64,000 nt of DNA from Cepaea nemoralis (lineage: Eukaryota; Mollusca; Gastropoda; Stylommatophora; Helicidae): assembly GCA_014155875.1 (NCBI GenBank), contig JACEFZ010028310.1:124001-188000 (forward strand), in the 5' to 3' direction. Each line of letters begins with the position of its first letter. Position 1 is the stretch's first letter. The notes under the pieces were generated by a model. It was not told the DNA's origin. It saw only the letters and a list, made by a program, of their open reading frames with translations, and did not search any database. Below, piece after piece: positions 44,409-56,700 of the stretch. Made by a program: the position numbers and the translations under genes.

Positions 44409-44864
44409 TCAACTCAAATCCATCTATCATGCATTCTCTTACTTGTTCAATTTGGTCAGGGAATTTTATATAGAAATCTAGTGTCCCCACAGACCCATTC
44501 CACTGTGTGTCTGAAAGTCATGTATGTGTGACATTAATGAGCTGAGAAGTCATCTGAACTGAACCAGACACAACACTATCTTTCTGTAGCCACATCTGGA
44601 CCTCACCTCATACATTATATGATCTACTACACCAGCCGCCTACACCTGACACCTCAACAGCAGTACCTGAAGGAAGCCTCCTTCTGATACCACACCAACA
44701 GCAATTAACTGGTCATAAACAACAGGGAGACAGACAATTTCTGTCCACACACCTGGCAGTTCTAACTTGAATCAGTTGACCCTTGTACCCAGCTCAGTTT
44801 TAGTCACAGCTTCCAATTCTTCTTTAAGCCTGTTATCATGACTCATCACAACCCTTGTCCTGTA

Positions 44865-44885
44865 GTGTGTGTGTGTGTGTGTGTG
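44865..44885. repeat. (GT)n microsatellite
   Basis: About ten GT units. Confidence 0.9.
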
Positions 44886-45044
44886 AGCACAGGGTTTCCA
44901 GGGCAAGGAATAAAGGTGCTTGCCCAAGCAGTCGCCACATCATGCACATGCCAGAATTTTATTTTAGAAACCCCAAGTTTTACTGAAGATAAAACACACA
45001 TCTCACGCTGTGTGATGTGGACATTCTAACCCCACAGTGAGAGA

Positions 45045-45150
45045 GGTGGGGTGGGGGGGGGGGGGGGGGGAGAGAAGGAGGAGGAGGAGGAGAAGAGAGG
45101 ACCTCAGGGAAGAGAGAGAGAAGAGAAGAGAGGGTGAGAGAAATAGAGAG
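45045..45150. repeat. G18 run and polypurine GGA/GAGA tract
   Basis: Eighteen G (45053-45070), then (GGA)n and AGAGAAGAG runs, nearly pure purine over 90 bases. A candidate quadruplex/triplex-forming tract. Confidence 0.9.
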
Positions 45151-45189
45151 CAGTGCACTAATGGATAATGTCAAGTGTGATCAAGGTGG

Positions 45190-45390
45190 TCCTTGAATCC
45201 AATAACACAATCAATCATGATCCTACAATTAATTAATAAAATCAATCATGATACATGAATCAAAAAAGAACTGATCAATCAAGGTACATAAATCCAATCA
45301 ATCATGGTCCTTAAATCCCTACCAACCAAGGTCCTTGAATGTATTCTATCAATCAATCAATCAGTCAATCAATCAATTATTCAGCCTGGG
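45190..45390. repeat. Degenerate CAATCAATCATG repeats
   Basis: Irregular words AATCAATCATGGTCCTT and a terminal (ATCA)n run. Confidence 0.65.
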
Positions 45391-46206
45391 TTAGCAGAAC
45401 TGCCATACAATCTTGCTCTATTTTGGCATTAATATAATCAGAGTTTGGCAAGCCCTGAACAGAGAGTGACATGTCAACACATCAGAATCTGGCTGACAAC
45501 TGCAGCAACTAAATAATGTAATACCTTTACCAGACATACAACTAGGCTCACCACAATGAAAACTATCCAGTAACATCATGAATATTAGACAGCCATGTGT
45601 CACTCAGTCACACTGTCAGATGTGCAACACACACAGGCTCAGCAGGTGTGCAAACATACATTATCCCCTCAAACATACTTTACAAAAGACCTGTCCTTTT
45701 ACAGCTATGCATAGTTTACCAGCCGGACACATGATTGTGTAATCAAGTGACAGTCATGTGACTTTTCAAAAACGTGAAAACTACGTTGCTGACAACAAAG
45801 ACAAAACAAATTTATATAAATTATATAAACATATGAAAGAAACCTGAATCGGTGGATGATTAAATGACAACTGTGACCTTTTCGTGTGAGCACTATTCAT
45901 AAATGACATGACAATAATGTCAATTTCCTAACACAGTTACATGTCAGACCATACATTTAAAGATGAACTTTAGAAACAATTCACTTCAATGTTTGTGTAC
46001 ACTATCTCACCAAGTACAAGCCAACTCAAGGCATAGTAGACTAGTAAAGACTAGGTACTGATTGACATCCATATAGTTGAAGAGAAATGATATTCAATTA
46101 AACACTGGACAATAAAACTGTGGGTGGGTCCATTAACACCTTATATTTATTAATTATTATGTTCACTGGTTCTACATTTTTTGAAGACATTTCTCTGAAG
46201 AATTCA

Positions 46207-47345
46207 GAGACCATCTCTGCTGACACTGCAACAGAGACCATGTTTGTGGACACTCCAACAGAGACCATGTCTATGGACACTGCAACAGAGACCATGTCTA
46301 TGGACACTGCAACAGAGACCATGTCTATGGACACTCCACCAGAGACCATGTCTATGGACACTGCAACAGAGACCATGTCTATGGACACTCCACCAGAGAC
46401 CATGTTTGTGGACACTCCACCAGAGACCATGTCTATGGACACTGCAACAGAGACCATGTCTATGGACACTCCACCAGAGACCATGTCTATGGACACTGCA
46501 ACAGAGACCATGTCTATGGACACTCCACCAGAGACCATGTCTGTGGACACTCCAACAGAGACCATGTTTGTGGACACTCCACCAGAGACCATGTCTATGG
46601 ACACTGCAACAGAGACCATGTCTATGGACACTCCACCAGAGACCATGTCTATGGACACTGCAACAGAGACCATGTCTATGGACACTCCACCAGAGACCAT
46701 GTCTATGGACACTGCAACAGAGACCATGTCTATGGACACTCCACCAGAGACCATGTCTGTGGACACTCCAACAGAGACCATGTTTGTGGACACTCCACCA
46801 GAGACCATGTCTATGGACACTGCAACAGAGACCATGTCTATGGACACTCCACCAGAGACCATGCCTATGGACACTGCAACAGAGACCATGTCTATGGACA
46901 CTCCAACAGAGACCATGTCTATGGACACTCCAACAGAGACCATGTCTGTGGACACTGCAACAGAGACCATGTTTGTGGACACTCCAACAGAGACCATGTC
47001 TGTGGACACTGCAACAGAGACCATGTCTGTGGACACTGCAACAGAGACCATGTCTGTGGACACTGCAACAGAGACCATGTCTGTGGACACTGCAACAGAG
47101 ACCATGTTTGTGGACACTCCAACAGAGACCATGTCTATGGACACTCAAACAGAAACCATGTCTATGGACACTCCAACAGAGACCATGTTTGTGGACACTC
47201 CAACAGAGACCATGTCTATGGACACTCCACCAGAGACCATGTCTGTGGACACTCCACCAGAGACCATGTCTGTGGACACTGCAACAGAGACCATGTCTAT
47301 GGACACTCCAACAGAAACCATGTCTGTGGACACTCCTGCAGAGAT
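46207..47345. repeat. 27-bp minisatellite open in five frames
   Basis: About 42 copies of ACCATGTCTATGGACACTCC plus ACCAGAG, with alternating variants CCACCAGAG/GCAACAGAG and TCTATGG/TTTGTGG/TCTGTGG. 27 is a multiple of 3 and the unit lacks stops in five frames. Long frames arise on both strands (446 codons + from 46120 reading ETMSMDTPP; 446 codons - from 47544; 348 codons - from 47144). No flanking exon or domain supports any of them. A repetitive secreted or structural protein cannot be excluded. Confidence 0.9.
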
Positions 47346-47540
47346 CATCAATATCTACACTCCACAGACCATTAATGTGTACAAGATCATCTCTATGAAC
47401 TGTCCAACAAACACCATCAGTGTGAAAAGCCATAACTTGTGGCATAATTCTGTGATATGAATGGTATTGGTAGTTTCCACGGCAACAACCTGGAGAATCC
47501 AGGATAACATGATTTCCCTGTAAAACAACATTAGGCATAT

Positions 47541-47542
<2 letters not shown>

Positions 47543-47629
<87 letters not shown>

Positions 47630-47640
47630 TATATAATATA
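47543..47640. repeat. (TA)n microsatellite
   Basis: About 45 TA units with an ACACATATATATA end. Confidence 0.95.
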
Positions 47641-47649
47641 GTCATTGTA

Positions 47650-48980
47650 ACAGCTGCGATATGTTGAGAGATTCCATCAATACTTGAAAAAAAAATTAGA
47701 TATTTTATTATTTCTGTACCTGCTTTTGCAGACATGACATGTATTTTTTTAAAACAGGATAAATAAATGTATGTCAAAGAAAGAAAAGGGAACAAAGTAG
47801 ATATCAGAGGATACACTGGAAAACAGAAAACAGAATCGAGCTATGTGTAAAGTGGTGATATTATGTCCAAAGGATGGCAAAACCTGGCTAGAAACAGCCA
47901 CACTGCTGGAACTCCTAACCAGATACGTATCCCAAACTGTCAAACAGATATCTTCAGTTCCCTGAGTGACTCAATCTGATCAGAGAAGTTCCATGGATGT
48001 GAATCAACAATAGTGTAGGAGCTAAGTGTCAGGAAAGAACAGCACAACAAACATACAACAACCACAGAACTGACAACTGTCTGCTCTACACCACAGAATC
48101 TGTTCAGGTGAAGAATGCAGCTTCTATGGACTTGTCTGGAGGTTGATGGAAATAACCTGCTGACAAATGATAGGGCACAATACACGTGTTATTTGGATGA
48201 CTTCTCTGTGAAGACAAGGAGTGGAACTGTGTAACATCTAACAAACTGAAGTCGCATCTACTGTTAAGTTAGTCCTGCAAAGATCCCTGCCAAAAACCAG
48301 CTGTGGTAACCTAGGGCTAATGTATTGTCTTCCTAGTACAGCTGTATGGGTTACATACCCAGCTGAGGGATTTTACACACATGCATACAGTTCAAGTTAG
48401 CTCATCCAACCTTATAAACCTGGAAACACTTATGTATGTGTGTGTGGGCGGGCGGGCTGGGGGGTGTCCTACCAAGATGTCCTACCACTTGACAACCCAA
48501 CAACACCATGTCCTGCAACATCATCTGTGTAGAGACACCAAACATGAAGCAACTCCAAACCACAGACTAACTACCCTGGAGACTGACATTCAATATAACC
48601 ACTTTCATGTGTTCAGGAAATCACAAGCAGAAGAAGATAACCCTGGCTACATTAACTAAACACTGATTGTGTACATGAGTTAACTATTGTACACAGAGAA
48701 CCGTCAGAGACTACATATTGCCATGAATGTCCCTTTCATGTAAACTAACAATTTACAAAGCATTCTGGACTATATGTGAAATAAGTTTTTTTCTTTCTGA
48801 AGTCCTTGATGTGTAAATAAATATTCTCTGAAGAAATTACCATTTTAAAAATTAATTTAACTGACAGAATCTTTTACATATGCCATGAGACACATCACAA
48901 TAAAATAAAATGAAGTTATTTCAAATGTTCAGAATTCAAGATAATTAAATGATTAAGAAATCAAACACGAATATAAAAAT
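47650..48980. other. Unassigned DNA, possibly PRKAG 3'UTR or intergenic
   Basis: No exon, repeat or LINE recognised. A TGTGTGGGCGGGCGGGC-rich patch lies at 48435-48465. Confidence 0.3.
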
Positions 48981-49019
48981 ACTCAATCCGTCACAACTGC
49001 ACAACATATGTTCTGTTGC

Positions 49020-49330
49020 ATTGGAACATGATAACTTGAGGCCAAAGCCATTGTGGAGACAACAACCATCATGGACCATGTTAACATGAAGTGACAGGCA
49101 TCAAGGAGAACGGTAACATGGAGCAAAGTCATGATGCAACATGAAACCAAAGTCATTGTGTGACATGAAATCAATGTCATCATGAAAGATGGTAAGATGA
49201 AGTCAAAGTATTCATAAAACATGGCAACATGAAGTCATCATGAAACATGGCAACATGAAATCATCATGGAACATGAAATCAACATCGTCATGCAACATGA
49301 AGTCAAGTCATTGTGCAACATGAGGAACAC
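49020..49330. repeat. Degenerate ATGAAGTCATCATGGAACATG repeats
   Basis: Short diverged words such as AACATGAAGTCATCATGAAA at 15-35 base spacing. Low-complexity frames result. Confidence 0.65.
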
Positions 49331-49574
49331 TGCAAGATGAGCCTGGCTGCAGTCACTAAGAAACATGATGACAACAGTAAAAAATGGTGAGTAGTACAGG
49401 AACCAGACATGTTTTCCTTTAATGTCAAGAACGGTCACTCAATAGTGTGCTTATTCATGGATGTACGCTAACTCTTGGATAAACACTAACATCTGATAAA
49501 TGATACTCCCTCAGAAACATTCTCAATCCGTGGATGCATGCAAACAACTGAATGCATGCTTACATCTCGGATAA

Positions 49575-49825
49575 GACTAATCCTGTGGATGGAATGGCTT
49601 ACCTAAATAAATTTGAGTAGGTCTTGCTTCACAATCCAGAAATAGTGTATCCCTGGATACAAGCCACCTCTGGACGTTTATTGGCTTACCTACACAAATT
49701 TTAGCAGGTAGTAATCCACAATGCAGATAAACATGATATCCATGGAGGTATTGGCAATCTTGAATGTAAACTGGTTTACTAAGCAAATAATTCTAGCAGG
49801 TACCGAATCACAACCCAGTTATACA
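49575..49825. repeat. About 105-bp degenerate tandem repeat
   Basis: Two and a half copies sharing TGGCTTACCTA-A-AAATTT, AGCAGGTA and TCACAATCCAG-type words. Confidence 0.6.
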
Positions 49826-50018
49826 TTTAATCCTTTCCTGCCCCTAAAATATGGGAGGGTTAGTAGGTCAACTGTTAATCAACCAGTTTCTGCCTGTGTA
49901 CAGATGAGATCTAGGTCATGTGTTCAGATGCCCACTTAATAGACACATTATTTTTCAGCATTGTTTGCGTTGTCAGGTTCAGCTTATTTATGAAGTTCCC
50001 GGACCTGATATGGGTCCA

Positions 50019-50095
50019 TCAGGACGAGGTCAGTACTGTGGATTCTGTTATCATCAATTCCGACTCCATCAGAGAAGCTTGAGTGGCTGCTTCCG
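50019..50095 (-). CDS. AMPK gamma, terminal exon (C-terminal tail)
   Basis: Acceptor CTTTTAG, start phase 1 to match the donor of the exon at 52.1 kb. Gives AEAATQASLMESELMITEST then VLTSS and TGA at 50021-50019. The conserved gamma core ends just before, and short variable tails are usual for this family. If the upstream donor were used in another phase the reading would differ, so this exon is less secure than the CBS exon. Confidence 0.6.
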
Positions 50096-50204
50096 CTAAA
50101 AGACAGAAACAGGTAATTGTAAACCTTGACTTGTCAATCCTTGGCTTTAACTTTTCATAAAAGGTTTTAAAACAGAGGATCCAGTTAACAGCTATGGATT
50201 CTTT

Positions 50205-50500
50205 TTTTGGTGCTCGCTCGCTTTGAATTCAAGCGTAGTCCATAACACTATTCATAGTAGGGATGGACTGAATTTTGTGCATCGATTAGCTTTCCCTATT
50301 AACAATGTCCCTTGCCATCAGGCGAACCCACTCTGACTTCAGAGGTACTTGTAATTTACGTCCCCAAAATCAAGGACGACAGGTCAACATTGTAGTCCAC
50401 TTGTCCGGTGTAGGGGTTGATCCCCTTACCTGAGAGTCATCACAACGGATGTATAAGAACATGTGTTCTTACCCATTCGGCCATGCTGACCTGCAGCTAT
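50205..50500 (-). mobile_element. SINE family A, reverse
   Basis: Starts with TTTTTTGGTGCTCGCTCGCT (reverse of the GAGCACC tail), contains AGAGGTACTTGTAATTTACG and ends with tRNA-like GGGGTTGATCCCC. Lies in the last intron of the PRKAG gene. Confidence 0.75.
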
Positions 50501-50814
50501 GGGTTTGATCCCATATGGCTCAGTCTCTGTACACAAAGCGGTCTGCCAAAAGTGTTGCTCAAAGTATTAACTCCATAGCTCCGGTGATGACCCCCAGGCA
50601 TCTCCAAGATAACTGCACCCATGAACAGAAAAAGAGTCTGGAAAAGAACCTGAGACCTTTGGATTGTGAAGCAGGTGGCTGAACCACTTCATCATGGAGA
50701 CTCCCCTTATGGAGATACATAATGTGATAATGTAGGAATAATGATGTGAAACGAATGGAGAGAAATGAAATTGGTGGGAACTGCAATAAGGCTGTACAAA
50801 TATGAGTAAATCAC

Positions 50815-51050
50815 GAAAATCATCTCCAGTATCATATATTGGATTCAGGAGTCTGGTAACTTTCTATTCCATATTCTTCTAAAGCATTAATAATTTCTAT
50901 TGTGATGCTATCTGAACCGGGGGGTCTTGCCAGTTTTCATATGATTAAGAGCATTCTGAACCTCAATCTTCAAAATTGATGGTCCTTCATTATTATTTTG
51001 AATATCATACTGTTCTTCTCCATTATCATCATAAAGGAGAGAGAGAGACA
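50815..51050 (-). mobile_element. RTE-type LINE RT fragment
   Basis: Nearly identical to 13.22-13.44 kb: CATCTCCAGTATCATATAT, TGTGATGCTATCTGAACCGG and TGGTCCTTCATTATTATTTT. Minus strand reads NALNHMKTGKTPRF and DIQNNNEGPSILKIEVQ. It is internal to the element, with both ends missing. Lies in a PRKAG intron. Confidence 0.8.
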
Positions 51051-51774
51051 GAGAGGTAAAATGAATCAGCGAGAAAATAAACTGATGAGCTACACTGTTT
51101 CTCATTAGTGAAGAATTATTTCCCCTGGAAACTACAGACACTTCAAACCCTTGTTAGCGTAGCACATTTCTTGCTTACACAAAAATTACCAGCAGCAAAG
51201 AACTGTAACATTGACATGTGGCATCAGTGTCTAACAGTGTAACTGCAAGACAAATGAAGCAGAAGAACTATGACACCCACTTACAAGAAACTGGACAGAT
51301 GCTGGAACTGACCCTGTATAAGCAGCTGCCAATCTGTGAGACACTGCAGCCTGGGAGGGGTTTCTAGTGACTGAGGGGTTTGGTATCTGTCTTTAACTAG
51401 AAAAGTATCCGTCCAGAATCCCACTGAGAGAATATTGTCAATCAAACTCTGTGATGCTCTACTATTCCCTGATCTGTGGTGGACAGGTAGTGGTCATAGA
51501 TCAACTGATCAGTGCTCTCTGAGACTGACCACAAATCATACAGCACAAGTTAGACGCCCTCCACTGTTGGAAATTGTACAAAGTAGGTTGTACAAGGTCG
51601 CTGCCTTGGCAACATTCAAGGCCATAGCAGAATATGTATATGTCTGGAAGAGGGACAACCAACTAGGCCTGGACATGCAGTGCTATAGTTGGATATAAGA
51701 ACTACAGGGGTAGATATCACAGCCTCATGATAAATCAAAGCCACATGTAATGTCATTATCAGGATGACTGATGA

Positions 51775-52030
51775 AGGAGAATGAAGAAGAAAACATTACC
51801 CATAGGCTAGAGAAAAATGAAGAAAATGTATTACCCATAGGCCAGAGAACAATTAAAGAAAAAACGTTACCCAATGGTCAAAGAACAATGAAGAAAAAAT
51901 GTTACCCATTGGTCAGAAAACTATAAAGACGAAACCATTATCCATAGCCAGAGAGCACAGAAGAAAAAACCATTACCCAATGGCCAGAGACCAATGAAGA
52001 AGAATTATGAAGAAACCATTGCCTAAAGGC
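51775..52030. repeat. 35-40-bp degenerate minisatellite
   Basis: Six or seven diverged copies of GAAGAAAA-ATTACCCAT-GGCCAGAGAACAA, ending just before the PRKAG CBS exon. Confidence 0.75.
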
Positions 52031-52102
52031 CAGAAAAGAATGCTGAAGAAACGTTAAACATTGGTGGAAGAATAATACAGAAGATGCACAAGACAAGCGT
52101 AC

Positions 52103-52196
52103 CCATTGGCCGGAGAACAATGTAGCTGAGCAGGTCCGACAGTGACACGATTCCCTCCACGTGATCCTCTTCATCAACCACAACCAGCCTGTGTAC
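52103..52196 (-). CDS. AMP-activated protein kinase gamma subunit, last CBS-motif exon
   Basis: Acceptor TTGTTACAG, donor ATGG|GTACGC. Encodes VHRLVVVDEEDHVEGIVSLS then DLLSYIVLRPM. This is the end of CBS motif 4 of AMPK gamma (HRLVVVDE..., GI(V/I)SLSD), which binds adenine nucleotides and lets the kinase sense AMP/ATP. The SLSD aspartate that contacts ribose is present. The exon boundary before V matches the position I expect from vertebrate PRKAG genes. Upstream exons were not found and must lie beyond the repeat block or the window. Confidence 0.85.
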
Positions 52197-52244
52197 CTGT
52201 AACAAGAAGAAGATGCATCATTTTCTGGCAATTCAACAGGAGAC

Positions 52245-52512
52245 GGTTACATATCTCATCCATGAATGTCTCAACATTAGACGGTTACATATATCTCATC
52301 CATAAATGTCTTAACAGGAGATAGTTGCATATCTCATCCATGCATGTCTCAACATGAGACAGTTGTATATATCTCATCCATGAGTGTCTCAACAGGAGAC
52401 AGTTGCATATCTCATCCATGAATTTTTCAATAGGAGACAGTTGTATATATCTCATCCATGAATGTCTCAATAGGAGACAGTTGCATATATCTCATCCATG
52501 AATGTCTCAACA
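52245..52512. repeat. About 38-bp minisatellite
   Basis: Seven copies of CATCTCATCCATGAATGTCT plus CAACAGGAGACAGTTG, with small indels between copies; about 50 bases upstream (in gene sense) of the PRKAG CBS exon. Confidence 0.9.
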
Positions 52513-52609
52513 CAAAAAGAACCCTTTCACATTCCTAGAGCTGCACACGGTATATGGTGCCAGCCCATGTTTCTATAGACCAATTGGCACTTGATGGATG
52601 ACCTGGTCA

Positions 52610-52755
52610 ATAACAGGCAGGCCATATTTCCTGATGACCATTGTAAGCCGAGTCAACCTGGGAGCCTAGGTCAAATGTTAACCAATCTGGCCGGATGTGG
52701 ATTTGATCCCATGATGACAGTCAAATGAGCTAGCCACTGTGCTACCAAGACTCCC
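52610..52755 (-). mobile_element. SINE family B, reverse
   Basis: Contains CATATTTCCTGATGACCATT, GTGGATTTGATCCC and GAGCTAGCCACTGTGCTACC, a tRNA-like head read on the minus strand. Confidence 0.5.
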
Positions 52756-52767
52756 CTGGATCTAGTT

Positions 52768-53130
52768 AGTTAGTTAGTTGACAGATCATTCTCACTGTAC
52801 ATCGAACCATTCAGTCCATAAGTGCTTGGGTTCCCTCCTCAGTAAATCCTGCAGTGTGTAGCAGCTCAAGACAAGTCCTGTGTTGGTTTATCAATCTTCT
52901 CTGGCTTCCTGAAGATTGTTCTTATTTGGCCACACCTCTTATTACTTGCTGTTCTCACAGTAGATTCACAGTCATCGCTTGGTTCTTGCAAATGTCATAC
53001 TTCTCGCACAGCATTCAGTATATCAGCCCGGTCCATGGCTCATCCACCCTCCATCCATCTTACCTGCAAGCCTATCAGCCTGCTAATTTCCTTGTAAACT
53101 CGCATACCCTGGCACAAAAATGAAACTAAT
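52768..53130 (-). mobile_element. 3' end of the RNase H LINE, 5'-truncated
   Basis: Reverse complement of the 39.03-39.44 kb end. The tail is (TAGT)n. Matches include CATTCAGTCCATAAGTGCTT, GTTTATCAATCTTCT and GATTCACAGTCATCGCTTGG. Better preserved than the copy at 0.48 kb but not coding. Confidence 0.8.
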
Positions 53131-53704
53131 CTTTGCCAGCTGTGACTGCCCTCGTACCCATAGGTACAGGATCTAATCTGCGCAGAATAACTCTTAGTGT
53201 CCCAGACAGCTGTTACTTGAATTCTGTGTATCCAAGGAGTGGTACTGTAAAGCAATACATATGAGCCTGAAGGAGTTACAAGAATACTACGGTAGAGAAT
53301 AAGTTAAGGTAATAAACTGGATAGAACGGGTTTATGTAACATCTGTCTGGGACAGAGTGAGTTAAGTATCAGCAGGTTACCCTCAGTGCACTCTAGTACA
53401 GCCTGTAGCCACTCCAACCTCTGCCTTCTTAAATCCACCAGCGACAGTGGCTAACTGTACCAGTCATGTAATCACTGACTGCTTGTGTTAGTTTATTTTT
53501 TGTTCTTTATAAGCTGTTGCCATCCTCACTGCCGGTTCTCAAATTCAGGATACTGTTATCAATTCATCATCAGCATCATCTAACTGTACATGCACTTACT
53601 TCATTTGGGTTGCTCTACATTAGATTGGTACCGCTGTAAACTAAACAAGACAATTGTACACAAGACTTGTCAGCTGCAAATAAGACATGACTAGTCTTAA
53701 TTAT

Positions 53705-56700
53705 ATAGGGGTTACAGTATACAAAACAGGAGCTGTTGTATACAAAACAGGAAACAGTATACTAGACAGGAGCTATTATATATAAAACAGGATACAGTAT
53801 ACTAGACAGGAGCTATAATAAACAGAATGTAGTATACTAGGCAGGAGCTATTATATATAAAACAGGATACAGTATACTAGACAGAAGCTATAATAAACAG
53901 AATGTAGTATACTAGACAGGAGCTATTATATATAAAACAGGATACAGTATACTAGACAGAAGCTATAATAAACAGAATGTAGTATACTAGACAGGAGCTA
54001 TTATATATAAAACAGGATACAGTATACTAGACAGAAGCTATAATAAACAGAATGTAGTATACTAGACAGGAGCTATTATATATAAAACAGGATACAGTAT
54101 ACTAGACAGAAGCTATAATAAACAGAATGTAGTATACTAGGCAGGAGCTATTATATATAAAACAGGATACAGTATACTAGACAGAAGCTATAATAAACAG
54201 AATGTAGTATACTAGACAGGAGCTATTATATATAAAACAGGATACAGTATACTAGACAGAAGCTATAATAAACAGAATGTAGTATACTAGGCAGGAGCTA
54301 TTATATATAAAACAGGATACAGTATACTAGACAGAAGCTATAATAAACAGAATGTAGTATACTAGACAGGAGCTATTATATATAAAACAGGATACAGTAT
54401 ACTAGACAGAAGCTATAATAAACAGAATGTAGTATACTAGACAGGAGCTATTATATATAAAACAGGATACAGTATACTAGACAGAAGCTATAATAAACAG
54501 AATGTAGTATACTAGGCAGGAGCTATTATATATAAAACAGGATACAGTATACTAGACAGAAGCTATAATAAACAGAATGTAGTATACTAGACAGGAGCTA
54601 TTATATATAAAACAGGATACAGTATACTAGACAGAAGCTATAATAAACAGAATGTAGTATACTAGGACAGGAGCTATTATATATAAAACAGGATACAGTA
54701 TACTAGACAGAAGCTATAATAAACAGAATGTAGTATACTAGACAGGAGCTATTATATATAAAACAGGATACAGTATACTAGACAGAAGCTATAATAAACA
54801 GAATGTAGTATACTAGGACAGGAGCTATTATATATAAAACAGGATACAGTATACTAGACAGAAGCTATAATAAACAGAATGTAGTATACTAGGCAGGAGC
54901 TATTATATATAAAACAGGATACAGTATACTAGACAGAAGCTATAATAAACAGAATGTAGTATACTAGGCAGGAGCTATTATATATAAAACAGGATACAGT
55001 ATACTAGACAGAAGCTATAATAAACAGAATGTAGTATACTAGGCAGGAGCTATTATATATAAAACAGGATACAGTATACTAGACAGAAGCTATAATAAAC
55101 AGAATGTAGTATACTAGACAGGAGCTATTATATATAAAACAGGATACAGTATACTAGACAGAAGCTATAATAAACAGAATGTAGTATACTAGGCAGGAGC
55201 TATTATATATAAAACAGGATACAGTATACTAGACAGAAGCTATAATAAACAGAATGTAGTATACTAGACAGGAGCTATTATATATAAAACAGGATACAGT
55301 ATACTAGACAGAAGCTATAATAAACAGAATGTAGTATACTAGACAGGAGCTATTATATATAAAACAGGATACAGTATACTAGACAGAAGCTATAATAAAC
55401 AGAATGTAGTATACTAGACAGGAGCTATTATATATAAAACAGGATACAGTATACTAGACAGAAGCTATAATAAACAGAATGTAGTATACTAGACAGGAGC
55501 TATTATATATAAAACAGGATACAGTATACTAGACAGAAGCTATAATAAACAGAATGTAGTATACTAGACAGGAGCTATTATATATAAAACAGGATACAGT
55601 ATACTAGACAGAAGCTATAATAAACAGAATGTAGTATACTAGACAGGAGCTATTATATATAAAACAGGATACAGTATACTAGACAGAAGCTATAATAAAC
55701 AGAATGTAGTATACTAGACAGGAGCTATTATATATAAAACAGGATACAGTATACTAGACAGAAGCTATAATAAACAGAATGTAGTATACTAGACAGGAGC
55801 TATTATATATAAAACAGGATACAGTATACTAGACAGAAGCTATAATAAACAGAATGTAGTATACTAGACAGGAGCTATTATATATAAACAGGATACAGTA
55901 TACTAGACAGAAGCTATAATAAACAGAATGTAGTATACTAGACAGGAGCTATTATATATAAAACAGGATACAGTATACTAGACAGAAGCTATAATAAACA
56001 GAATGTAGTATACTAGACAGGAGCTATTATATATAAAACAGAACAGAAGCTATAATAAACAGAATGTAGTTACTACTAGACAGGAGCTATTATATATAAA
56101 ACGAGGATAACAGTATACTAGACAGAAGCTATCATAACGAATGTAGTATACTAACAGGAGCTATTATATATAAACAGGATACAGTATACTAGACAGAAGC
56201 ATATAATAAACAGAATGTAGTATACTGACAGGAGCTATTATATATAAAAAAGGATTACAGTATACGAGACAGAAGCTATAATAACAGAATGTAGTATACT
56301 AGACAGGAGATAGTTATAATAAAACAGGATACAGTATACTAGACAGAAGCTATAATAAACAGAATGTATAACTAGGGACAGGAGCTATTATATATAAAAC
56401 AGGATACAGTATACATAGACAGAAGCTATAATAAACAGAATGTAGTATACTAGGCAGGAGATATTATATATAAAAACAGGATACAGTATACTAGACAGAA
56501 GCTATAATAAACAGAATGTAGTATACTAGACAGGAGATATTATATATAAAACAGGATACAGTATACTAGACAGAAGCTATAATAAACAGAATGTAGTATA
56601 GTGGACAGGAGCTATTATATATAAAACAGGATACAGTATACTAGACAGAAAGCTATAATAAACAGAATGTAGTATACTAGACAGGAGCTATTATATATAA

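Noticed and set aside
49020..49330. Met/His/Cys-rich reverse frames (48983-49438)
   Set aside because: Caused by degenerate ATG/CAT-rich tandem words.
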